DNA of 32,695 bases. Origin: an uncultured Candidatus Peregrinibacteria bacterium (GTDB lineage: Bacteria > Patescibacteriota > Gracilibacteria > UBA1369). The position numbers and the translations under genes are program-made. Positions 1 to 8,697 of the stretch are shown in pieces; position 1 is the stretch's first letter; each line of letters begins with the position of its first letter. The notes under the pieces were generated by a model that had not been told where the DNA came from, ran no database searches, and saw only the letters and a program-made list of their open reading frames with translations. Location of the stretch: the NCBI GenBank assembly GCA_937858825.1, contig CALMAI010000032.1, forward strand, positions 1-32,695. The letters are read 5' to 3'.

Positions 1-180
1 CAGTTTGGTCGCCTGGCTGTTCACCAGTTTGGTCGCCTGGCTGTTCACCAGTTTGGTCGCCTGGCTGTTCACCAGTTTGATCGCCTGGCTGTTCACCAGT
101 TTGATCGCCCGGTTGTTCACCGGTTTGGTCACCCGGTTGTTCACCAGTTTGATCGCCCGGTTGTTCACCGGTTTGGTCAC
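1..180 (-). repeat. 24-bp tandem repeat encoding GDQTGEQP
   Basis: Seven complete 24-bp units (1-168) and half a unit (169-180) follow one another in phase. The three units at 1-72 are identical. Units toward 180 differ at two to four positions, mostly synonymous for the octapeptide. The array continues beyond the left edge by an unknown amount. Being 24 bp, it can expand or contract without shifting frame. Confidence 0.95.
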
Positions 181-637
181 CGCCCGATTGGTCCCCAGGT
201 TGAACCTGTCCTCCCCCACCTCCCCCACCACCGGTTGTAGGCGGCGTAGTTGTAGAAATGACATTCAATTGTCCACTTCCAGACACTCCTCCATAGGTAG
301 CAGTAATATTGGTCGTCCCGGCAGAGACACCTGTAGCCAACCCAAGAGTTGTAACAGTTGCAATTGCAGGAGAAGTTGAACTCCATGTAGTAAGAGGATT
401 GTTCGTTACATCAAGAGTCCCACCTCCGGTATAGTTTGCTGTTGCTGTAAACTGTTGCGTTTCTCCAATATTCTTTTGTGCAGAACTTGGGGCAATAGTA
501 ATGGAAAGTGGCGTTTCCAAAACCGTTACACCAACATCTGTCGCAGATGTAAAAGGCGCAAAAGAGATTAAAATCAATTGAATAACAAACGTTGCCAAAA
601 CGGCCGGGTACAAACTCTTGAAAAAAGATGTTCGCAT
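1..637 (-). CDS. Secreted Big2-like protein with GDQTGEQP repeats (partial, runs off the left edge)
   Basis: The gene opens at an ATG at 637 on the minus strand and has no stop before the window edge, so the C-terminus is missing. A signal peptide or N-terminal membrane segment covers about residues 10-33 (hydrophobic run ending APFTSA). Residues about 40-130 look like a bacterial Ig-like domain of the Big2 type: VTVLETPLSITIAPSSA at the start, then NIGETQQFTATANYTGG, WSSTSPAIATV and GTTNITATYGG, all typical Big2 strand patterns. A Gly-rich linker follows, then from about residue 152 a tandem octapeptide GDQTGEQP. It is read divergently from the WxL-like operon and has its own promoter at 669-697. 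The likely role is an extracellular or wall-spanning stalk or adhesin. The repeat could equally be a spacer; the missing C-terminus would decide how it is anchored. Confidence 0.8.
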   Translation of the reverse strand, partial: MRTSFFKSLYPAVLATFVIQLILISFAPFTSATDVGVTVLETPLSITIAPSSAQKNIGETQQFTATANYTGGGTLDVTNNPLTTWSSTSPAIATVTTLGLATGVSAGTTNITATYGGVSGSGQLNVISTTTPPTTGGGGGGGGQVQPGDQSGGDQTGEQPGDQTGEQPGDQTGEQPGDQTGEQPGDQTGEQPGDQTGEQPGDQTGEQPGDQT

Positions 638-668
638 GTGGATAAGAAACTTTACAAAGTATCTATAA

Positions 669-697
669 ATTATACAATACTTGGCCAAACAAGTAAA
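669..697 (-). promoter_or_regulatory. Promoter of the Big2-like gene with an inverted repeat in its spacer
   Basis: On the minus strand, TTTACT (697-692), a 17-nt spacer and TATAAT (674-669) form a sigma70-type promoter 32 bases upstream of the ATG at 637. The inverted repeat TACTTG-N6-CAAGTA (678-695) fills the spacer and is a candidate operator. Confidence 0.65.
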
Positions 698-742
698 CCC
701 AAATGATTTGCGACGTTTCACAAAAAAGGTACATTCGCAGGC

Positions 743-787
743 GGTGGGGTTATAGGCTCAATTCATCACGCCTACTACAACCCCACC
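743..787. other. Strong imperfect hairpin in the divergent intergenic region
   Basis: GGTGGGGTT (743-751) pairs perfectly with AACCCCACC (779-787). Inside it TAGGC (753-757) pairs with GCCTA (770-774), with a 12-nt loop. There is no T-run on either side, so it is not a simple terminator. It lies between the two divergent promoters and outside both predicted transcripts. A structured regulatory site or a remnant of a mobile repeat are both possible. Confidence 0.6.
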
Positions 788-826
788 ACTAAATATCCAG
801 TCACAAAAAATTATCACTTCTGCGCT

Positions 827-855
827 TTGACGCTGGAGCCCTTTTGATGTATAAT
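827..855 (+). promoter_or_regulatory. Promoter of surface-protein operon A
   Basis: TTGACG (827-832), a 17-nt spacer and TATAAT (850-855) give a near-consensus sigma70 promoter. The predicted transcription start is near 862, about 32 bases before the first ATG at 894. No other comparable promoter is evident within the overlapping genes up to 8697. Confidence 0.8.
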
Positions 856-868
856 TTCTTGAAGCGTA

Positions 869-893
869 TTTTATTTTACGCGTAAAAATAAAA
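869..893 (+). promoter_or_regulatory. AT-rich palindrome in the leader of operon A
   Basis: TTTTATTTTACG (869-880) is followed directly by CGTAAAAATAAAA (881-893), a near-perfect palindrome with one unpaired A centred on CGCG. It lies between the predicted transcription start and the ATG at 894 and ends at the base before that ATG. It could be a repressor operator or an RNA hairpin that controls translation of the first gene. No Shine-Dalgarno sequence is present here. Confidence 0.6.
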
Positions 894-2093
894 ATGACAA
901 AAACCAAACAACGCCCATACTGTAGCGAAATTGCTGCACTCCAACCTTGGAAAGCAATGAGCTTGTCTCTGCTCCTTGTCGCCACTTTTTTTATGGGGAA
1001 CCACACAGCTTTGGCTGGAAGTCAGGTAACATTGACTGTAAAAAATCCCGATCCCGTACAAGGAAATCACAGCTGGTTTATTTATGAACAAGAGGCTGGA
1101 CAAACAATTGAAGACGTCGCAACGCTCAAAAACTTTAGCGACGAACCAGCCAACGTTAACCTCTATGCCGTTGATGCAACCAGCAGTGAAACCGGTAGCT
1201 TCATCCTTAAATTCAGAGAAGAGGAACAAAAAGGAATCGGATACTGGTCCGACGTGGAAACCAAATCAGTCACTATCGAACCACAACAAAGCGTCGACGT
1301 CCCTTTCAAAATTATCCTTCCAGAAGGCGTACCTCCAGGACAATACCTTGGAGGCCTTATTGCCGAAACAGGATATCCACGTGAGGTCGACGATGAGGAG
1401 CACGAAACATGTGTAGAACAGAATCTTTGTGGAACCAACATTTCAGTTCGCACCCGGATTGGAACCCGCATCTACCTGACAGTGCCAGGAAAGACCTATG
1501 AAGATTACAGTCTCACAGATTTTTCAGCCGTAAAAAGCATAACTGGAACAACCAAGTTCGAATTCCGAATCGAAAACAACGGAAACGTTGCCTACGAACC
1601 TGTTGCCCTTATCAATGTTTATGACGGCATGGGCAACCTCTACGAACAGATCGAGAAAAAGCTGGGGACCAGCTCTCCGGGAACAGTTATTCACCCGGTT
1701 GTTAAAATGAAAAACCGACCACTCATTGGAAACTTTAGCGCTAAAGCAGTGGTGACATTTGAACGAAAATTCGGATCGTCTGAATTCCATTCATCAAGCC
1801 CGACAGAAGAACTATCGCTCGAATTCTGGGTTATGCCATGGGAGATCATTTTTATAGTGCTCCTTCTTTTGGTCGCAACCGCAGGCGTTATTCTCCAACG
1901 AAAACGAGTATGGGAAAAATATATGCAAAACGCAGAAGCCTATGTTGTTCAGGAAGGCGAAGATATTGGAGACATCGCCAAAAAACATCACATTAATTGG
2001 AAACGATTGGCCAAATTCAACAAACTCAAACCTCCTTATTTGATCGACAAAGACCAGACATTAATGGTCCCAAAACAAAAAAATGAACAATAA
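894..2093 (+). CDS. DUF916/WxL-interacting-like membrane protein with C-terminal LysM
   Basis: Exported membrane protein of 399 residues and first gene of operon A. A hydrophobic signal segment spans about residues 22-42 (ending ALAG). Residues about 45-160 form a beta-sandwich with the DUF916 pattern: a WFIYEQEAGQ strand, TLKNFSDEPANVNLYAVDA, a G-F-L strand, and the hallmark PPGQYLGGL. A second beta domain (about 200-310) contains IENNGNVAYEPV, as in DUF3324-type regions. A transmembrane helix (about 317-334) is followed by RKR and a LysM domain (about 349-394; YVVQEGEDIGDIAKKHHINW). Known WxL-interacting proteins bind WxL proteins at the wall; that role is inferred here. The LysM is predicted to be cytoplasmic, which is odd. 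An alternative start at 957 has GGAAAG upstream and gives a shorter signal peptide. The 3' end overlaps the next gene by 11 bases. Confidence 0.75.
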   Translation: MTKTKQRPYCSEIAALQPWKAMSLSLLLVATFFMGNHTALAGSQVTLTVKNPDPVQGNHSWFIYEQEAGQTIEDVATLKNFSDEPANVNLYAVDATSSETGSFILKFREEEQKGIGYWSDVETKSVTIEPQQSVDVPFKIILPEGVPPGQYLGGLIAETGYPREVDDEEHETCVEQNLCGTNISVRTRIGTRIYLTVPGKTYEDYSLTDFSAVKSITGTTKFEFRIENNGNVAYEPVALINVYDGMGNLYEQIEKKLGTSSPGTVIHPVVKMKNRPLIGNFSAKAVVTFERKFGSSEFHSSSPTEELSLEFWVMPWEIIFIVLLLLVATAGVILQRKRVWEKYMQNAEAYVVQEGEDIGDIAKKHHINWKRLAKFNKLKPPYLIDKDQTLMVPKQKNEQ

Positions 2094-5000
2094 AAATAAA
2101 AATTATTTCGGACTTCTCATTATTCCGTTGATCGGCGTGATATTCAGCGCCTATCAACTTGCGCGAATTAGTTGGAACAGTGGTCCAGTGGCTCATGCCG
2201 CCATTACCATTGGACCGGAAAACAATGCCAACTCTCAACCCATAATCCAAAGCGTGGGAACAGAGCATAAACCGGACATTGCGATGGACGACCATGGGAA
2301 TTCTATTGCCGTGTGGTCAAGGATGGATGACCTTGGCGCGAACGAAAGCCTTTACTTCCGCAAGGTTGATATTGAAGGAAACCTTATCGGATCAAGTGAA
2401 ACAATTATAGGTGCTACAGATAACATAAGCCGGGACATTCATCCTGCTGTAGCTATGGATAAAGACGGAAACTATGTCATCGCCTGGGAATTTTATGCCA
2501 ATTCAGGTACCGATGGTGAAATTTTACTCAGTGCGTATCAGGCCGACGGAACCCAAATAGGTGGAAGCGCTATGGTCGTTAACACAACAGGGAATCGTGG
2601 TAGTGGAGTCGAAACGTTTCCCGATATTGCTATCGATTACGATGGTCCAGACATTGCTGGAGGCAGCACTGATACACCTGTAATTGTTACCTGGCGTTCC
2701 ACGAATGATGGCGGCACAACACAGAACATTTATGCCCAACGCCTGGACATTGATTTCACTCAAACAGCAGCGCTCCCAACACTAGCAGGATCAGAAATTA
2801 CGGTAAATACCTCTGCTGGAACAACCAACACCCGCAGTAGTGTGGCCATGAACAATTTGGGAGAATTCATGGTCGCTTGGAACAATAGCGATATCTATTA
2901 TCAGGCATATGCTCAAGACGGAACATCTATTGGCAGCAACACAGCCATAACATCACAGGGATTTGCCAATTTGGAAGCACCTTCCGTTGCCACAGACAAG
3001 GCTCCCCGCCTAAGTCTGGATGATGACACGGATCGACAGTTCATCATCGCCTACCCGGATCAGGACGCCAGCTCATATGAGCTCTCTGCTGAAATCATTA
3101 CCTGTACCGACCCGGCACCAGCCAACGGAACTGACACCGATGTAACCTGTAGTCCAAATGGACTCCAATTGGTTGCGAACGACAACACCACCAACACCCC
3201 ACGACAATGGCCAAACATCTCTGCTGATTACCTTGGAAACTTTACCGTTACCTGGTCAGAACGGGATGGGGCAAACTGGGACATTTACAGCCAAAGCTAC
3301 AACTATCAGGGAAAACGGATTGGCAGCAATGTCAGCATCACAGCAGGAGCCAGTGTTCCACAATGGTCAGCAGTTAAAATGAACACAGACGGATTCTATT
3401 CAATTGTATGGGGTAGTGGCAGCAACGTTAAAGAACAAAACTTCATAACAGAAATTTTCAAAACCGAAAACGAAACATCAACAACCCCAATAAGTACCCA
3501 GACAGGAACCAATGTCGACGCCGCAGTAGCGCCAAACGGAAACATTGCATTCGTTTACAGAACAACTGGTACCGTTCCGGCAGAAGCTGTTCGCCTCACC
3601 CTTAAAAGATATGACTCAAGTGCCTCACCAAGCTACATAGATGTAAAAACAGCCGAAATCATTTCTTCAGCATCAGGAGCCGACAATCCATCTGTTTCTT
3701 TCTTTAAGGACACCTCTGGATCATCAGTCGGAAACTTTATTGTAACCTGGGAAGACAACTCATCTGGAACCAAAAACATTTATTACCAACTTTTCGACGA
3801 AGCCGGAGATCCAATTGGATCAGCCACGGCAGTTAATGCCAGCGCAAACCTCCAACAAAATGCTCACGTCGTAGCAGGAGTTTACACAAACAGTGGTGGA
3901 AGCGACATCGAGGAATTTGCCGTTATCTGGCACGATTCCACTGCTCAAAGCATTGAATCCGCATACCATAATACAAGTATGACCTACAATCAGATCTATA
4001 GCGGATGTACCGACTGTGTCGCAGGCGGCGTTGATATGGATCCAGACACTACTGACATTGTTTATGTATGGGAAGATAGCATTGCCGGAATACGCGAAGT
4101 CCTCATACAACAAGCAACTGGAGGATCTCTTGTTGGGTCTGATGCACAGGTCCCTTCTACTGGATCTGAAAATGTCGACCCGGACGTTGCATTCGTATCA
4201 GGAGGTCGCTATGTCGTCACTCTCACCGGTCTCAGCGGAGCAGACAGCGATGTTTTTGCAAAACTCTATGCCTTTAGTGCCGGAGGACCAACAAGTGCAG
4301 GTCTTCACTACCCTCTTACACAATACTCACAGGCTGAAGCCCGCGATTTCGCAACATCTATTGCGGCAGACATAAACTCAAATCAATTCCTAGTTGTCTG
4401 GGGTGATTCACCGGCAACAGCAGAAGATATGATTTTTGGACAGTTCCTTCAATTCACTGGCGGCGGAACATATGGATTCGAACCATTCGGACCAACCTTC
4501 CGCATCAATTCAACTATCAACTCCGGACAAATTCTCCCATCAGCCGACATAAACCAACGTGGACAAACAGCCGTAGCCTGGGAAGGAAACTTTGAAAGCA
4601 CCGGAGGAAACGACTCAAGTACAGCAATATATCAACTACTTCAAAGTCCCCTCGTTCTACTGGGAGTAGACAAATTTGAACCAGTCGCTCAGCAGGAAGT
4701 TCAGGCAGGAGGACAGTTCCTGGATGTTCCAACATCCGTTACCTTCCCATCAGTGCCGGTCAATATTACACAAGACACCGTTCAGGAAATATCAGTTCGT
4801 GATGCCATTTATGGAGGAGACGTAAAATATGTGGAAATTCAGGATGCAACCGGTGTCGACTTTACTCTCACTATTCAGGCAGACGACTTCTTTGCTGCCG
4901 CGGATGGAAAAGCCTACATCAAAAACGATGAACACTTCCGCGTCAAAAACTGGGATAACGATCTCACCGACATCGATGCCGGAGACTGTGACGACACAAA

Positions 5001-5247
5001 CACTCCAACAGACGCAGATTTCTGCTTCCAGACAGTCGAATCAACCAATACTCCAACAGCATTTACCCTCAATCCCGCGACCCAAAACTACACGTTTATC
5101 GACACACAAAAGGTTCTGGCAGAAAAAACCGGAACAACCAACAACGAAATTGGTCGATGGCGCATCTTCCCAGAGTTTGAGATTACCGTACCTCCATTTA
5201 TTGCTCCGGGAACACACAGCGCAGAGATCACATTTACACTCACATAA
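2083..5247 (+). CDS. Large secreted repeat protein with C-terminal WxL-like domain
   Basis: Secreted protein of 1,054 residues. Residues 1-40 are a long signal peptide ending VAHA. Residues about 55-860 contain roughly a dozen or more repeats of 45-60 residues with the pattern P-x-(I/V)-A-x-(D/N)-x-x-G-(N)-x-(I/V)-x-x-W, then an I-Y-x-Q/R strand and a G-x-x-I-G-S turn; examples are IAMDDHGNSIAVWS and VAMDKDGNYVIAWEF. These look like beta-propeller blades. The last 190 residues or so carry the anchor domain of this locus: VEIQDATGVDFTLTIQADDF, then EITVPPFIAPGTHSAEI and a terminal TFTLT. The gene overlaps its membrane partner upstream by 11 bases and is 3 bases from the next partner gene, so co-expression is likely. 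It is probably a surface display or adhesion protein; the ligand is unknown. Confidence 0.75.
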   Translation: MNNKNKNYFGLLIIPLIGVIFSAYQLARISWNSGPVAHAAITIGPENNANSQPIIQSVGTEHKPDIAMDDHGNSIAVWSRMDDLGANESLYFRKVDIEGNLIGSSETIIGATDNISRDIHPAVAMDKDGNYVIAWEFYANSGTDGEILLSAYQADGTQIGGSAMVVNTTGNRGSGVETFPDIAIDYDGPDIAGGSTDTPVIVTWRSTNDGGTTQNIYAQRLDIDFTQTAALPTLAGSEITVNTSAGTTNTRSSVAMNNLGEFMVAWNNSDIYYQAYAQDGTSIGSNTAITSQGFANLEAPSVATDKAPRLSLDDDTDRQFIIAYPDQDASSYELSAEIITCTDPAPANGTDTDVTCSPNGLQLVANDNTTNTPRQWPNISADYLGNFTVTWSERDGANWDIYSQSYNYQGKRIGSNVSITAGASVPQWSAVKMNTDGFYSIVWGSGSNVKEQNFITEIFKTENETSTTPISTQTGTNVDAAVAPNGNIAFVYRTTGTVPAEAVRLTLKRYDSSASPSYIDVKTAEIISSASGADNPSVSFFKDTSGSSVGNFIVTWEDNSSGTKNIYYQLFDEAGDPIGSATAVNASANLQQNAHVVAGVYTNSGGSDIEEFAVIWHDSTAQSIESAYHNTSMTYNQIYSGCTDCVAGGVDMDPDTTDIVYVWEDSIAGIREVLIQQATGGSLVGSDAQVPSTGSENVDPDVAFVSGGRYVVTLTGLSGADSDVFAKLYAFSAGGPTSAGLHYPLTQYSQAEARDFATSIAADINSNQFLVVWGDSPATAEDMIFGQFLQFTGGGTYGFEPFGPTFRINSTINSGQILPSADINQRGQTAVAWEGNFESTGGNDSSTAIYQLLQSPLVLLGVDKFEPVAQQEVQAGGQFLDVPTSVTFPSVPVNITQDTVQEISVRDAIYGGDVKYVEIQDATGVDFTLTIQADDFFAAADGKAYIKNDEHFRVKNWDNDLTDIDAGDCDDTNTPTDADFCFQTVESTNTPTAFTLNPATQNYTFIDTQKVLAEKTGTTNNEIGRWRIFPEFEITVPPFIAPGTHSAEITFTLT

Positions 5248-5250
5248 AAG

Positions 5251-5889
5251 ATGAAAAAACTCCTTACCACAATTGGAACCAGCATCTTTCTGACAGCGCT
5301 CACAGCCCTGCCGGCCCATGCTGCAACAGGAGATTTCACCATCTACCCAACATATCAGCATGGAGATAACACCAGCTGGATTCTCTTAAAAGCCGAACAG
5401 GGACAAACCACCAAAGATTTTGTAACTATCGAAAACCTCACCAATGAACCACTTTCACTCAATTTAGAAATTCTGGATGCGAACGATGAAAGCGGAACAT
5501 TCCTTCTCAATGAAAATCCAACAAAGAAAAATCTGTCTGGATGGATGAGCATCGGCATGGATTCAATCGACCTTAAACCGCATGAGAAAAAAAACGTTCA
5601 AGTCGACTTCAACATTCCGGAAAACGCAAAAACACAAGAGTACAAAGCTTCAATTCTTGCATCAAAATCAGAAAAAAATGCCCAAAATATTCTTATAACA
5701 ACCAGAATCGGCGTCCGTGTTTATGCCAACATTATCGAACCAACAATGGCACAAACTAACATTTTCGCCACTCCCGCATACAGTCAGACAGCATTCTTTG
5801 TTTTAAGCCTCTTCGGAGTTCTGGCAGCAATGTTCTACAACCTCATTCACTACATCGAATCTAAAAAATATGCAAAAAAACAAGCGTAA
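5251..5889 (+). CDS. Short DUF916-like membrane protein
   Basis: Exported protein of 212 residues. It has a signal peptide (1-24, ending AHA), one DUF916-like beta domain (about 28-165; FTIYPTYQHGDNTSW, VTIENLTNEPLSLNLEILDA, and a V-D-F-N-I-P strand) and a transmembrane helix (about 179-197). The tail is short and basic (ESKKYAKKQA). Unlike 894-2093 it lacks both the second beta domain and the LysM. The canonical Gly-Gly after G-x-Y is replaced by EYKASI. It sits 3 bases after the large WxL-like gene and overlaps the next small WxL-like gene by 20 bases, an alternation that fits a partner or receptor role. Expression should follow operon A. The function is inferred. Confidence 0.7.
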   Translation: MKKLLTTIGTSIFLTALTALPAHAATGDFTIYPTYQHGDNTSWILLKAEQGQTTKDFVTIENLTNEPLSLNLEILDANDESGTFLLNENPTKKNLSGWMSIGMDSIDLKPHEKKNVQVDFNIPENAKTQEYKASILASKSEKNAQNILITTRIGVRVYANIIEPTMAQTNIFATPAYSQTAFFVLSLFGVLAAMFYNLIHYIESKKYAKKQA

Positions 5890-6487
5890 CATTTGGCTAG
5901 TAATTGCGACTTTAGGGCTTTTCAGCCTTAACTTCACCCCTGTTTTCGCACAACAGATGCTCATTCAGGTGGTTGGAGGAGGTTACCGGTTCGACGGACC
6001 TTCAGGCATCGTCTTTACGCCAGTACAAGCCCAATTTAGCCAGGTAGACAGCGAAGTAAACATTCGAACTATCACCGGTCCAGGCGGATACACCAACCCC
6101 CCAAACGCTGGAACAGAAGATGGATTCATATCAATATCCGACCAAAATGGAGGAGCAGAATTTCAAGTTGAAGTCAGCGCGTCCGGACCACTCACAAAAA
6201 CAACCTCACCAAACGAAACAATCCCACTTACCAATTTTCAGGTAAAAAATCTGACAACACAGATTAACGACGCGTTCGATGTACAAACCATTAACGGAGT
6301 AGATAGCGGATTCAGTCTTAACGGCTCACTCAATAGTTACACCGACCTGACAACCTCACGCATTCTTGGAACAGGAAGCGGAAGTCAGCCGGGAGAATGG
6401 AAATTCTATCCAGGATTCCGCGTTCAAATACCGTCTACAACCCCAATTGGAGTGTACGAAACAACCCTCACGTTCACCATAATCTAA
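5870..6487 (+). CDS. Small secreted WxL-like domain protein
   Basis: Secreted protein of 205 residues that is almost entirely the anchor domain. A signal peptide (about 1-27, ending VFA) is followed by ISISDQNGGAEFQVEVSAS, which matches the first WxL-like motif region. The C-terminus is the block FRVQIPSTTPIGVYETTLTF ending TII. The pattern V-P/I-P, G-x-Y, T-L-T-x-T is shared with seven other genes here. It resembles the small WxL proteins encoded beside DUF916 genes in Firmicutes, but Trp is absent from both motif positions. Its start lies inside the preceding gene, and its stop overlaps the next start by one base. Confidence 0.7.
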   Translation: MQKNKRNIWLVIATLGLFSLNFTPVFAQQMLIQVVGGGYRFDGPSGIVFTPVQAQFSQVDSEVNIRTITGPGGYTNPPNAGTEDGFISISDQNGGAEFQVEVSASGPLTKTTSPNETIPLTNFQVKNLTTQINDAFDVQTINGVDSGFSLNGSLNSYTDLTTSRILGTGSGSQPGEWKFYPGFRVQIPSTTPIGVYETTLTFTII

Positions 6488-8697
6488 TGATGAAAAAAGC
6501 ACTACAAACCATCATCGTATCAGCCATTGCCACAGTAACAATGTGGAATCTGGCCGCTGCACCGGTAGCAAACGCAGAGTTCTATAACTTTGGAACACTA
6601 GATGTAAAACCGATCCATGCAGATGAAGGATCAAACCAGGACTGGTTTGTAGAATACTTGGCACCTGGACAGCAGAAGCAGGAGGCCATTCAGATATCCA
6701 ACTTTTCTCCAGAACCAAAAGAGCTTTCCATTTACGTTGCCGACACCACAACAAACGAAGGAAAAACATTTCAAACCAAAAACCTTCACGAAAACTCTGA
6801 CGATGTATCCGACTGGATTCATCTTCCGATTCAAAAAATCACGCTCCAGTCAGGTGAAAGCCGTATTTTGAGCACCAACTTTATCATTCCTAAAAATGCA
6901 GGTGTGGGACTTCATACCGGAGCGATCATTGTCCGTGAAAACGGATCTGAATTTTCAATCGAAAAAGGTGTTCGTGTCTACATGAACGTTACCGGGCCGG
7001 TTATCGAAAATGGATCTATTCAATCCATTACATCAACACAAACCGGAACCCTCTACAAATTGAACGTTCAAACTGCAAACACCGGTACCGTCGATTACAA
7101 AACCGACTACACTGTCCAACTCCAGGATATTTTCGGAACAACTCACCAGACTGTTTCAACGACATCCCGAACCGAACCACAAACAACCCACCAGACCACA
7201 CTCAGCATTCAAAAACCAGCGTTTGGATTCTATAACTTGGTTCTCTCAAATGGATCAGCCGAAACCAACATTGGAACCATTCTTTTTGTTCCACTTTGGG
7301 CAATCGGAGCATTCATGATCCTCGTTCTCATTGCCATCAGACCAGAAACATTCACTATCGCAGCACTCCAAAAAGCATTCCAATCTTCAGAGCTCAAAAA
7401 AGGATTCGCATACTTTGGACTTCTTGCCGTCGTGGCAACCAGTGTAGCGGCGCAATCAAGCATCGACCCGACAACTGTTCAGGCACAAATAACCAGCGGA
7501 CCACCATCTGTTGGTCGAGGAAGCGTCAATCAGGACAACACTCCGACAACTCCTCAAAACGTGACTCAAAAAGACAAATCAGCAACCGAATATGTTCTCA
7601 CTATCAAGTGGGGAGAAGTACGCCGTGTTCATGTTCCAGGAAACAAAACAAAAGAGTGGCATGGCCGACTCAGTTTTCAAAACGCTCGCGTAACCACCTC
7701 CGAGCTTCTTCATTTTGAACGAACCGATCAAGCCGAGGTGAAGAGCAACAAAGCCGAACTACAATTCGACCTCCTCACAGGACCAGACAACGACGGCGTC
7801 ATACTCAACGTTCAAGCCGTTGGCAATCAAACCCCAACAGTTACCTACCAAAACACGGACACTGGTGAAGAGTTTGAACTCCAAATCACCGATCTGGTTG
7901 GATCAAGCAGTACTTTTGCCCAGGGACTCTGGGGAGTCCAGTTTGAAGCCGACTATACAGAGCAAGAAAAAGCGCGCCGAAACGTTATATCACTCACACA
8001 AGCCACAGAAGGTGAAGCAACACCAGACACGCTGGCAGAAGGCGAAGCAACACCACAACGGTTCGCACAAATCCCGGAACTCGAAAACCTTTTTGTAGAA
8101 GAACTTCCCGCAACCCGGGAACAGCTCACAGACTTCATTCTTAAATCTGACTACGTCGAAGAAGTGATTAATGAAGATTCAACACAAAAACTCCGAACCG
8201 ACTCTATTCTCATTCAGGCTTTGAAAGCAACGCCAGAAGTTCTCGAAGAGTTAACCGCAACACCAGACCTTAACTTTGTATTCGTACCAACAGAAGAGAT
8301 CAGTTTCCCTCCACAGGAGTTTTCATTTAACGAAAACAAAGAGTCCGAACAAAACCTGGGAACACTTATCTTTGTACAAAATACAGATGCTCCATGGAAT
8401 ACCTTTGTTGGAACAACCGATTTCCAACTTCTCTCTGGAGATCACATCATTCCGGCATCATCACTTACTGTTATTCCTGGTGAAGTAACCATCCTGACAG
8501 AAGATGGTGAAGAAGATATTAATCCTGGGCAAGAAAAGAAACTTACCGGCAGAGGTGATCGAACAACACTCATCAATGCCAACGCCACACGCGGACAAAA
8601 GAAAGCGTTTGTTCTCAATCCACGCCTTCGTGTACAAATTCCAAGTGGAACACCGGCAGGAACCTACCAAGGGGAACTCACCATCACAAGTTTGTAA
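6487..8697 (+). CDS. Natural fusion of a DUF916-like partner and a WxL-like protein
   Basis: One uninterrupted frame of 736 residues. Residues 1-30 are a signal peptide (ending ANA). Residues about 31-260 are a DUF916-like pair of beta domains (IQISNFSPEPKELSIYVADT; GLHTGAIIV). A first membrane helix spans about 266-284. A cytoplasmic loop with several Lys residues follows (285-306), then a second helix (about 307-322) ending SVAAQ, which looks like an internal signal sequence. Residues about 335-735 are outside: a KWGEVRRVHVP region of unknown type, an acidic helical stretch with repeated EGEATP, and a WxL-like anchor (WNTFVGTTDFQLLSGDHII; RVQIPSGTPAGTYQGEL, ending TITSL). The second helix might be cleaved, releasing two proteins. 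Start 6487 overlaps the previous stop (TAATG); 6490 is an equally good Met. Confidence 0.75.
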   Translation: MMKKALQTIIVSAIATVTMWNLAAAPVANAEFYNFGTLDVKPIHADEGSNQDWFVEYLAPGQQKQEAIQISNFSPEPKELSIYVADTTTNEGKTFQTKNLHENSDDVSDWIHLPIQKITLQSGESRILSTNFIIPKNAGVGLHTGAIIVRENGSEFSIEKGVRVYMNVTGPVIENGSIQSITSTQTGTLYKLNVQTANTGTVDYKTDYTVQLQDIFGTTHQTVSTTSRTEPQTTHQTTLSIQKPAFGFYNLVLSNGSAETNIGTILFVPLWAIGAFMILVLIAIRPETFTIAALQKAFQSSELKKGFAYFGLLAVVATSVAAQSSIDPTTVQAQITSGPPSVGRGSVNQDNTPTTPQNVTQKDKSATEYVLTIKWGEVRRVHVPGNKTKEWHGRLSFQNARVTTSELLHFERTDQAEVKSNKAELQFDLLTGPDNDGVILNVQAVGNQTPTVTYQNTDTGEEFELQITDLVGSSSTFAQGLWGVQFEADYTEQEKARRNVISLTQATEGEATPDTLAEGEATPQRFAQIPELENLFVEELPATREQLTDFILKSDYVEEVINEDSTQKLRTDSILIQALKATPEVLEELTATPDLNFVFVPTEEISFPPQEFSFNENKESEQNLGTLIFVQNTDAPWNTFVGTTDFQLLSGDHIIPASSLTVIPGEVTILTEDGEEDINPGQEKKLTGRGDRTTLINANATRGQKKAFVLNPRLRVQIPSGTPAGTYQGELTITSL

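Noticed and set aside
1-180. CRISPR array
   Set aside because: Units are contiguous with no variable spacers and are in frame with a coding sequence on the minus strand.
1-379. Plus-strand frame with repeated AWLFTSLV
   Set aside because: It is the reverse of the GDQTGEQP repeat; the minus-strand frame has a signal peptide, an Ig-like domain and a promoter.
7270-7480. Frameshift joining two genes into the fusion
   Set aside because: The frame is open throughout with normal codon use and no homopolymer at the junction, so a real fusion is more likely; read support would settle it.
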